Source: Maylandia zebra
Taxonomy: Eukaryota > Chordata > Actinopteri > Cichliformes > Cichlidae
Direction of reading: 5' to 3'
DNA length: 64,000 nt
Assembly: GCF_041146795.1 (NCBI RefSeq)
Contig: NC_135170.1
Location: 25,910,033-25,974,032, forward strand
The notes under the pieces are model-generated. The model saw only the letters and a list, made by a program, of their open reading frames with translations. It was not told where the DNA came from and ran no database searches. The stretch's first letter is position 1; the number at the start of each line of letters is the position of its first letter. A program made the position numbers and the translations under genes. Of the stretch, positions 42,591-56,345 are shown piece by piece.

Positions 42591-43670
42591 AAGATCCTGA
42601 AGCTTGGTCACATTCTTCTTCTCCTCCTCAGTCTATACAGATTACTAACTGTAATTAAAAGAGAACTGACTCAGCTCCACATCTCAGCTTAGTTTCGACT
42701 TCTAGTTCCCTCAGCTGTGAGATACAACACACACGAACAATGAAAAACTCTAATTATTCCCAAACCCTACCATGCATTCATGTCCAGTTTATACAGATCA
42801 TCATATCACACCTCAGGCTGACAAGTAAGCCATCAGCTTTTTCTTAGGGTTAAAAAACTAAAGTTCTGAAAGTTTAGAAAAATATGTTCACAATAAAATA
42901 TTGTAAATAAAAAAATACAACTTTTAACTGTTTTCTTTTTTTTTATTCTGTCTTATGCTATTGCTCTGACCGACTGTGAAGCACAACTTAATTGTATTAT
43001 TATGTGCTATAGAAATTAATTTTGATTTGATTGGATTGGGGTTTATATCTAGATTATACTGTTTTTGTCTCTTGTCACTGGTTACCAGGTGGTTTCAGAA
43101 TTTAACTGATTTTCCTGTTCAGATTTAAAACATTGCAACAACAGAGGGTTGGTTGAAATGGTTTGGTCCTTAATGAAACCTTGAAAGAGAGGATTTGAAA
43201 TATACTAGTGGTACATTCATGTAAACTTTTCCTCCTCCTTCTTAACCAGCTATGTGCCTTTTCCATTGCGTGCCTTTGACATGTTTACTGAACGTTGAAG
43301 GGTTTTATGGTTAAATTCCCTCTGTCACAGTGACCACCCGAATAGAAATTGTGTTTTTAAATATTCAACAGTATCTTTTTTGTGTACCAATATACCATCT
43401 TTTCACTGTGACTTTGCCACCCTTTCTCTTAATCAGTTTATATTAGACATACAGCTCATCGGGATCAGTTATAAAGAAAGTTGTTTTGGCCTCAAATGGT
43501 ACGTTCTGAGTCAGACTTCTCCTTACCTGCTAGATGTGCACTGTAGTAAGAGCTAGTTACTAACAGTAACTAGCTCTTACTACTGTTTATTGTTTGTACA
43601 CTAGACTTCTCCTTTTGTTGCCCTGTGGAAATAGATGGCCTGTGAGCTTCATCACTGTGCCTAGCTCATA
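42591..43670 (-). pseudogene. Remnant of a myosin heavy chain copy
   Basis: 42591-42632 matches part of the 96-bp rod exon (minus strand encodes TEEEKKNVTKL-like residues). 43400-43525 and 43603-43670 match the two halves of the first coding exon: the minus strand reads LIKRKGGKVTVK, and a GTGC...CTCAT end corresponds to the start-codon region. The first-exon match is split by a 78-bp palindromic insertion. Everything between, about 35 exons, is gone. It lies between the intact gene and the 44-48 kb copy, so the array once held one more gene here. Confidence 0.65.
43513..43614. repeat. Palindromic insertion flanked by 12-bp direct repeats
   Basis: AGACTTCTCCTT occurs at 43513-43524 and again at 43603-43614. 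Between them is a 78-bp insert containing a perfect hairpin, arm GTAGTAAGAGCTAGTTACT at 43543-43561 and its exact reverse complement at 43565-43583, with a 3-base loop. The insert interrupts the myosin remnant. It could be a tiny transposed element or the product of a replication template switch. Confidence 0.7.
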
Positions 43671-44246
43671 TTTAGTGAAGCCTGACCAACACATATATAA
43701 TATATGTCAGATATATATATATATCTGACTGCACTCCTTAAAACTGGAAAACAATTAAATAACACTGACAGGTTAAGGTGCTGACCATGAACAGTCCCTT
43801 AGTTATCAGCCCTATTCTCTTGTTATTTAGTCAATTCATAAAATGAAAAGCTGTCAAATGAAAATAAATAACTTCCTTATACGTACAATAAATACAATAA
43901 ATTTGACCAGTTCTTAGCAAATGGTTTCTGTCTAAATATTATTACTTCTTAGATATTTTCTGCATTATATGGCTATCTGTAGAGCTAATAAATATTCCTT
44001 CTGAATACTCCTTTTCAAAAGTGGCTACTAAGCAATTCAGTATGGCTTTTTATTTATTACTTTTAATAGCTCCCTCTTAATTGATTACATTTACATTCTA
44101 AACATTATTTTACGAAAGCAAAGAAACATTAAAATGAATGAGTCATTTTCAAAACATTGATTGATATTTTGCAATATGCATTAAAAGCATCCAACAGATG
44201 ATTCATATTTTATGAAATCTGTTGAACAGCTTCATTCAAGTGTGTC
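43671..44246. other. Intergenic DNA and 3' UTR of the second myosin copy
   Basis: AT-rich, with a short ATATAT palindrome near 43707-43733. The region just before 44246 would have been the 3' UTR of the adjacent degraded myosin copy. Confidence 0.45.
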
Positions 44247-48071
<3,825 letters not shown>

Positions 48072-48185
48072 TGGAGACTGAAAATATGACATAAATTGAA
48101 ACAATGTGACCATTTATGAGTTCTTGAAATTTTCTTAAGCAGATATCTTCTATCATGAAAATGTCATTTACATCGAACCACTTAC

Positions 48186-48508
48186 CTCACTGGACCCCAA
48201 CTGAAAACTAATAGTATCCTGTGTAAAGATGCTGCAATCTAAAGAAATGCCAAAATTAAGTTGCTTTGCTCCTTTGTGTCTAATATTTCAACCATCATAT
48301 TTCAGTAAAAATATTTATTCATTCAGTTGACTGACCAAAGTGCCACTACACTCAAACAGCAGCAACATATTTAACAGGAATGTCTAAACCGTTAAAATAT
48401 GGTATCCAGTGAATACTTGACCACACTCACCTGTGTCACATGCCTGTCAGCTGGATTGGGTTTCCAGAGTTGCTGCTCGAGTGTGTCTGCTCAGCACAGC
48501 TTTTCACT
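48186..48508 (-). promoter_or_regulatory. 5' leader of the second myosin copy, promoter interrupted
   Basis: A 22-nt non-coding exon at 48186-48207 matches its partner in the intact gene. A first exon ends at a donor near 48431 (plus CTCAC then CTGTGTCACATG). The minus-strand sequence AAAAGCTGTGCTGAGCAGAC near 48490-48508 looks like DNA just downstream of a TATA box, but the preceding bases are the 3' tail of a LINE. Confidence 0.5.
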
Positions 48509-51500
48509 TTATTAATCCTTTATTTATCCAGGTAAAAAATCTCATTGAGATTAAAAATCTCATTTCCAAGAGAGACCTGGCATCATAGCAACAAAAGTCA
48601 CATACCACATAGGTATAACATTTAAAACAAATACAATATCGCATACAAACATGTGTAAAATATACAATAACAGATCAAATACAAAAAGAGTACATTAAAA
48701 ACAATCACACTGAGTAAAAGAGCTGTTCTCTCGTTCCTTTAAGACAGACTTAAACTCTCCCAAGGTAACCAATTCTGATAATTTCAGTTCCTTCTGCAGA
48801 TTATTCCAGGAAGCAGGGGCAGCGTATTTAAAAGCCCCTTTCCCCCATTCTGTTCTGATTTTTGGGACAATCAAGTGTATGATTTTGTTCGAACGAAGGT
48901 TGTATTGGTTGTGGTTTTTACACATATAAACACATAAATAAGATGGAACCAGCCCAAGGAGAGATTTATAGATAAAAATCAACCAATGGGAGAGTCTACG
49001 AATATGCAAAGATGGACATTTAGCAGCAGCATACAGAGAACAATGATGTACACGACTTCCATAGCCAGTAATAAAACGTAAAGCACAATGGTACACAGTA
49101 TCCAACCTCTTTAGGTAGTGGGCAGGTGCATTCATAAAAAGCAGGTCACCATAATCCAATAAAGGTAAAAAGGTTGAACGAATCAAATGTTTTCTCACTT
49201 GGAGGGAGAAACAGGATTGGTTTCTAAAAAGTAACCTAGTTTTAGTTTTAACTTCGACACAAGCCTTTGAATGTGAGTCTTAAATGACAAATTCTGATCT
49301 ATAATGATCCCTAGATACTTGTAAGATGTGACCATTTCAATTTCAGATCCTTGAATTGTTTTAATCTTAGGAGACGTAGCTAACAACTCTTTGCCATTTG
49401 AGAATAACATAAACTTGGATTTCTCTGGATTTAACACCAACTTAAGTTGAGTTAAATGGGACTGAACGACATCAAAGGCAGACTGCAGAAATTGCAGGGT
49501 TTGTGCTACTGAAGGGGATGAACAATAAATAATTGTATCATCTGCATAAAGATGAAATGCTGCATTTGACAAATTATCACAAAGGTTGTTTATGTAAAGA
49601 GAAAATAGCAATGGTCCTAATATGGAGCCCTGCAGAACTCCTTTGGATACTGGGAGAAAAGAGGAAGAAGACCCAGCAGCACGGACACACTGTTTTCTTG
49701 CTGACAAGTAATTTGAAAACCAACTTACAGCATTTACAGATAGACCAATATTGTTTAGTCTATTTAATAAAATAGCATGGTCAACTGTATCAAAAGCCTT
49801 TGACAAGTCAAGAAAAAGAGCCGCACAGTATTTTTTGCAGTCCATTGAATCAACAATGTCATTAACCACTTTAATAGCAGCAGTTATTGTGCTGTGTTGT
49901 TTTCTGAATCCTGACTGATGTTGGGAAAGAACTGAATTTTTGTCCAAAAAATCTTTCAGTTGTTCACTAATGAACTTTTCTAGAACTTTTGCTAGAACAC
50001 ACAATTTAGATATGGGCCTGTAATTATTAACATCTGAAGGATCACCTCCTTTCAGCAAAGGGAGAACATAGGCAGATTTCTATATTACAGGGATCTCACT
50101 GTTCGAGAGGCTAAGATTAAAAATGTAAGTTATTGGTTCTGCTATAAAATCTGCAGCCAACTTAAGAAAATAGGGATCAAGTTGATCTGTTCCTCTGGAC
50201 CTCAAAAACATTTAGCGGAGAAAAACTGAAGGGTTGGACCACAGATTCAGTTTGAGCGGTTGCAGAGAGAGCCTCTTGTTGATTAAGCTGTTTTAAATCT
50301 GGATATAAAGATTCAAATAGAGATCCTGAAGAAACAAAATGCTCATTAAAGCAGTTTAGAATGTCGCATTTCTCTGTTAAAGTACAGGAGTCTTTTACAA
50401 CAAAAGTTGGCATCTCATTTGTAATTATGTCCCCATAAGAAGATTTTATTATTTTCCAGAATTTTTTAGGATCGTTCAAATGTTTAGTAGTATTTGAAAG
50501 ATAGAATTCTGATTTGGCCTTTTTAATTAAGGAAGTTGAACGGTTTCTAAGCTGTCTAAAAATCAGCCAATCCGCTTCGGATTTAGTTTTTCTGGCCTTA
50601 GCCCAGGCAGCATCCCTTTTTTTGAGTAGACTAGAGAGCTGAAGAGAAAATCAAGGGTTGTTTCTGCATTTTACTCTAAATTTGCAGATAGGGGCATGTT
50701 TATTTGTAATTTTGATAAAAGTATCATAAAAATAATTCCATGCCAGCTCAAGATCAGTTATCAGGTAGATTCTACTCCAGTTATAGTCCCATAAATCATG
50801 AAAGAAAGCTTGCTCACAGAAATGCTTAAAATCTCGTTTAAAAGCTATCTGTGGCCTTGATTTTGGGAGCTTCGATTGCCTGACTACTAGGGCTGCCACA
50901 AACGATTATTTTGATAGTCGACTAGTCACCGATTATTTTTGCGATTAGTCGACTAATCAGATCATCATCCATTAGACGTAAAACTACAGCTTATTGCACC
51001 AGCAGCATCTGCTCTTATATAACTATCATTAGCTTACAGCTTTAAGTGTTTAAGGTCTGTGCTAACTAAAAATAAAGACAAGATGATAGTTTATTGAATT
51101 TTAATGAAATTTGCAGATTGTTTCGGTGAAGATTAATAAACTCCTTGCTATCTAAAATATAACAGGACACTGGAGTATATTCTGGAGCATCTCACACTTC
51201 TGATAATCAGCTGTCTGCTTGACCTTTATTCAGCTGTGTAAAAACTATAACTTTAATCTCAGACAAACTGATTTACTCAGGAACAAATAAAATACTTAAA
51301 AAAAAAGCCAAACAACATTTTGAAGTTATCTAAGTGACTCATATATATTTAACCTGAGTAGCGAAAGACGGCGGTGGGTTTGAAAACGATTTGCGGGGAG
51401 TCCGGTGTTCTCACGGCGCTAGTGAGCCTAGCCCCCGGCTCGCTAACGAGCTAGTGGGTAACAGATGTCTCCGAAAACGTCGGAGCGCTTTTGAAAATAT

Positions 51501-52950
51501 GTGGTGTCCTGATAAACTGAGCAGATATTTGAGGTTTACACAGCTACATTCTCGCCTGAAAATATGTTAAACGTTTATTTTGTGACCCAGAAAGAATAAT
51601 AAGAGTAACATTAAAACTAACTAGCTGCCGCCATTGTTGGAAACTGCGCTGGGCTGCGCTATGAATTCTGGGACACAGCTGCTTCTTCTTCTTCTTCTTC
51701 GGGGTTTAACGGTAGCTGACATCCTTGTACATGCAGTGCTGCCATCTTCTGTTTCAGTCCGTTATTACACTCTTAAATCCTGCCACTTATTCCTGCGTCT
51801 TTTGTGATCGTACAAAGTTTCAAACGACGCGTCGACTATTAAATCAGTCGTCGACGATTTTGATAGTCGACGTAATCGTGACTAGTCGACAAATCGTGGC
51901 AGCCCTACTGACTACAGCTACCACACAGTGGTCACTGATATCATTTGCGAAAACCCCAGTGTGAGAATATTTATACGGCATATTAGTTAAAAATAAATCA
52001 ATAAGTGATGACTTTTCTGGGCATTTAAGATTTGGACGAGTTGTGCTGTAAATTAGTTGTGTGAGATTATATGAATCACACATGGATTTAAAACTGTCTG
52101 AGGCAGAGGACAACCAGTCCCAGTTGAAATCTCCGGCCAGCACAATTTCATTAAAATCTAAAGTAGATCGTTTTTCACTAAGTGAAACTAAAGCCTCACT
52201 ACTAGCTGAGGGGGGTCTATAACAGCCCACAATGGTAATAAAATAGCCCTTGAAAAGTTGGAGTTTGAGGGCAAGAAGTTCAAACTGCTTACAAACAGAT
52301 ACCGATGAATCGACAGTAACATGGAATTTGCTTTTTACATAAATTGCAACACCGCCACCCTTTCTGGGGCGGTCGCAACGGAAAAGATTATAGCCCGTTA
52401 TTGCAATGTCTTTGTCAGTAATTGATTTAGTAAGCCAGGTTTCTGATAATATAAGAATATCAGTATCTAACTCTTTCATCAAAATTTTCACAAAATCAAG
52501 TTTGGGAAGAAGACTTCTGACATTTAAATGAGTGATACCAAGACCTGTTCAAGTTTTGAAATCACAAGGAGTACTTAAGCATTTGCAGTCTGGATCGGGA
52601 TTAGGTTGCACATTTCCAGATAAAAGAAGCAGAAGAACAATAAAACATTTTCTTTTCATAGATTTTTCTTGTAGGATTACAGACTGATTTCTCTTAGGGG
52701 GGTGAGAAGATTGGGAAATAAACCAGTAATATGGAATGAATAAATCAGTTAAATCAGTTGAAATGAGATCTCTGCTGATAATCACGTTTGAGAAACTTCT
52801 AAAAGATGTAAAATCCCACCTTGTTCCCTTTGAGAGGAGTAAGAAGTATGGTGTCTCTTGCTCCACAGACTGTTCCTGCACCTCATGTAGGCAAAAAGCG
52901 GTCTTCATTACAGGGTGGTTCTGGGACTTTGTTACTTGACAGTTATCGAC
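48509..52950 (-). mobile_element. Near full-length LINE (Rex1/L2/CR1-type), disabled
   Basis: Minus orientation. An N-terminal hydrophobic stretch with GNVQPNPDP (52549-52908) is followed by an APE-type endonuclease (from 52491: ILSETWLT, GGGVAIYVK, LAGDFNWDW, SDHCVVAVV). After a nested hAT element come a linker (50899-50177) and a reverse transcriptase (50058-49195) with GFRKQHST, FLDLSKAFDTVDH, GVLQGSILGPLLFSLYINN and the catalytic YADD. A C-terminal part (49198-48695) ends in a PASWNNLQKELK region. The 3' tail includes TTTATTTATCCAGGTAAAAA on the plus strand. A TAG in place of an expected Trp near 50082 and frameshifts near 49200 and 50180 make it non-autonomous. Without the hAT it is about 3.4 kb. 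Confidence 0.88.
50888..51907. mobile_element. Non-autonomous hAT transposon with 8-bp target duplication
   Basis: The element starts TAGGGCTGCCAC and ends GTGGCAGCCCTA, perfect 12-bp terminal inverted repeats. It is flanked on both sides by CTGACTAC (50880-50887 and 51908-51915), an exact 8-bp target-site duplication, the hallmark of hAT elements. Subterminal regions are rich in GTCGAC/GACTAGTC repeats. The interior (1020 bp in all) has no transposase frame. It lies inside the LINE, between its endonuclease and reverse transcriptase parts, so it inserted later. Confidence 0.93.
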
Positions 52951-54790
52951 TCATTGCTGACACCATGAGTACTTATTAAAATACCTCTATGTTACTTTAT
53001 GATTGACAGAATAGTTGTGATTTTTGATTATGTTCTGTTAAACATGAGACAAAAAAAAATGCCAAAAATATTTTTTAAACATAATTTTATAGTCAATTTC
53101 TCTATAATAAAGAAGATAAAATACTGTTGGATCTAAAAAACAAATATTAATTAAAAATTTCTCAACTTTACATATTCTAATTAAGTACTGGTAAGTCAAT
53201 CTGTATAGAACTGTATTCGACTATATTATACATTCAGATATATATTATTAATGCATTTTCTTATAATGTTATTTTACTTTTAACACATCATTTTTAACTG
53301 ATTTGTAAATACAGTATTTACTACTCTTATTATGTTCACAGTTTATTCAATACTACATAGCAAGAGTGCACAGCATGGTTTGTGAAGTGTCTGCTCCAAT
53401 AAATCCAGAGAAGTACTTGGGGATCAGATTTCAGTTGACACATTTTATGATAGGCAGTTGCATCAATTTAATTTTGATATGACAGCCAGGACTGAGTGCT
53501 AATGTTGGGGAAGCGTCAGAATGTCACTGGTGTATAGTTGCACAGTATACATGTCTCTGGTATCTGATACTAATTTCATACTGCTGTACTTTCCATAAAA
53601 GTTAAAAGAGCAACACATGATTCCTGGAAACGTAATACAAGAAAAGTTGACACCTCAGGTAAGGCCTTAAATAACAGCTGCACAAATAAGATTTAAAATG
53701 AGTGTTTTTCACTTATGATTGTTGAAAAATGACAATTTTGGTACAAGAACATAGTATTAGTTTCTATTTAAAATGTTTATATTCAACTTTTACTGAATGA
53801 GCAGAGATGAAAAAGTATCTTGACGTTTGGAATAATTTCCAGTGTCCTCTCAGATTACGTGCTGAACCTGTTGACAGGTGTGGTTTATCATTTACCATCT
53901 TAACAGAGGATTACAAGTCATTGCTGTAGTCAAAAATAACAACAACTAAGGGACAGAGTTAGGATACCACTCTTGCACTGAGAGGACATTTGTCCGACAT
54001 ATCCAGAGAAGCAGGTGAATTTTGTGTTTTTATGTTATTTAATTTCCATAGTTTGATAGAAAATCTGTCAACTTATTTGTTTTGAATTCCCCTATGAAGT
54101 TTCACACAAAAGTAGGGCATTTTAGTCACAAAAACTGACTGTTGCTTGACATTTTCAGAAGTGGAAATCAAAATGAAACCTTGACTAAAGTTGAAAAATT
54201 AAAACTTTAATTCTCCAACTGTACAATATTACAAAAGTTCAACAAATTTCTGATATCGCTTATTATTGGCTATTATTTTACATAATGTAAAGCATACATA
54301 AAACAAGATAAAGTCTTTTATGCTCTTCCTGTCTATTTAGTTTACTTTAAGGTGTGATTCACACTTAAATAGCTTGAATATACTGAATGCAATGTTTGAT
54401 GGAGGGCATAGAATTTTCAGTTGTTTAGGATATTATGTTTTGGCACTGGAAGTTGCCTCAAAGGCTACTTTGCTCTCTTAAAGTGATTAAAATCTCCTTT
54501 GGATTAGAATATCAGTTTTGCAAGTATAATATATTGCGCTACACAGTTTGGATTGAGTTAAACAAATCATGGAAATGACCCAATTTTTGGGGTATTTTTG
54601 GTGGTTTATTTTTAAAAGACATTTTTGAACTAATTCCTACTGGTCGCTCTATATCAATTTACTTCTCAGGCTTGAAATATATTCCAGTATGCAGTGAAGG
54701 AAGAGGATAATTTCTTTCAATGCAAAGGATGTACATGGTCTGCAGCAGTTCTTAGGTATATGTCAAAGTAAAATCCGCAGATGTTACATG
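52951..54790. other. Intergenic DNA between myosin fragments
   Basis: AT-rich DNA that would have been upstream of the second myosin copy before the LINE insertion. Apart from element E3 nothing was recognised. Confidence 0.45.
53504..53542 (-). promoter_or_regulatory. Recurrent MYH-array element, copy E3
   Basis: GGGGAAG then AATGTCACTGGTGTATAGTT and GCAC, with TTTCCATAAAAG about 50 bp later. Subtracting the LINE, it would sit about 570 bp upstream of the second myosin copy's first exon, close to the spacing of E1 at the intact gene. The E-box is altered (TAGTTG). Confidence 0.45.
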
Positions 54791-56345
54791 GCATGATCAA
54801 ACTCTTGGCTCTTAGCTTATTGACCTGGGACTCAGCAATGTCATTGCACTCTTGAGCTTCTTCCAGCTCATGCTGAACCTTTCTCAGCCTGGGTAGGTAG
54901 ATGTTGGCATGTTCCTCTTGTAGTTGATGGGAATTAAAATGAGGGCACCCTCATTTATATATTAGTTAATTTAACTTCAGTTTAATTTAATATTTACTTT
55001 TCATATTTCTGCATTCTCTCTCAGGTAGTTGTACAGAATAGTATACAGTAGCTTTGTTTTGAGGAGCACTGTAAAAAGGATTTTAATATATTATTGTAAG
55101 TGTTAAAAACAATCAAACCTGAGGGAAGCAGTCTGACACGGTCACTAGCACCAACCAACTCCTGTCCAGCAACTCCTAATCCTCTCTCTGTCTGCTCCAG
55201 AGCGGCTCTCAGCTCCTCAATTTCAGCCATCATGAGACCATTTCTGCGCTCCACCATGGTGACCTGCTCCTTCATGTCTTCCTGTCCTCTGAAAGGATCA
55301 TCCAGGTGTAGCTGGGAATACTGATAAAGTATTTCAGACTTCTCAGTCTCAACAGTCTTCTTGGCCTTTTCCAGCTCATGGATGCTCTGTCCAGTCTCAC
55401 CAATCTGCTAAGTCAGATCTGAGATCTTCTCTAAAGAGCAAACACAGCCAAGAGTTAGAGTACTTGGAGCTGACATATGCAAATGTTTTTGCTACAACAA
55501 AAGCAAGATAAGCATACGCTGCAAGTTCTTGTTCTCTCTCTTCATGGTCTCAAGATGATCCAGAGCCTCTTCATATGAGTTCTTCATCTTGAACAACTCA
55601 GTGCAGAGAGAACGAGCCTCCTTTTGGGCTCCTTCCAGCTCTGCCTGGCTCTCCTCATACTTCTGCTTCCATTCTGCCAGGACCTAGGTTTATATAGGTT
55701 AATTAGTTAGTTGTTATTATTGGTGTATGCCTATTCTGATGATATTGGTTATGTTTAAATCTTTACTTTATCAAAGTTCCTTTGCTTCTTGTCAAGGTTG
55801 GCAGCCAGGGCTTTAGCTCTCTTCACATCAATCATGAGGTCCTCCACCTCACCCTGCAGCCTCTGCTTGGTCTTCTCCAGTGAGGCACACTTGGAGTTCA
55901 CAGCCTCAATGGATTCCTCAGCCTCCTGCAGGCGCTGGGCAATCTGCAACACTGTCAGCCTGCTTCTTGCGGAGAGCAATTTCTGAAACTCAGCTTCTCG
56001 CTTTGTGTTAAACTCAATCTGAGCAGCTGTTGCTCCACCAGCTTCATTGAGCCTCTTGCTGATCTCTTCAAGCTCCCTGGAGAGGTCGGCTCTCTGCTTC
56101 TCTATCTTAGCCTGAGCCGCCCTCTCAGCCTCAATCTCCTCTTCAATATGAGCCTAGTTTGAAGTTTTATATTAACAGAGCTTGTCAATGGGAACTTATA
56201 TTGTAATTGTTTTTCATATGAATGAATAATATTCATTATGAACGCTGTTCATTAGTTTTACCTTAAGTTACCTAAAGAATCTTGCTGAGAAGCTGGCTTA
56301 ATTCCTTAAGCCAGCTTCTCCATCAAGTTTTTCCTTGATGGAGAA
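54791..56345 (-). pseudogene. Myosin heavy chain rod fragment, multiply deleted
   Basis: Rod exon matches, from the 3' side: 54791-54919 (132-bp exon, acceptor AG changed to AA); 55119-55321 (204-bp exon with a 2-bp deletion near its donor end); 55328-55431 (125-bp exon, in-frame TAG, joined directly to the previous exon so the 309-bp exon is lost); 55517-55682 (166-bp exon, intact); 55768-55943 (184-bp exon) fused inside the exon to 55944-56155 (part of the 390-bp exon); and a trace of the 91-bp exon near 56275-56345, rebuilt into hairpins. Four rod exons between the first two are missing and no motor exon remains. Confidence 0.9.
56287..56344. repeat. Two overlapping perfect hairpins in a decayed myosin exon
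   Basis: First hairpin: GAGAAGCTGGCTTAA (56287-56301) and its reverse complement (56306-56320), loop TTCC. Second: TCTCCATCAAG (56317-56327) and its reverse complement (56334-56344), loop of 6. They share four bases. The left part matches the 91-bp rod exon (AAGAAGCTGACTGATTTC in the intact gene), so the palindromes were made from exon sequence. Confidence 0.8.
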
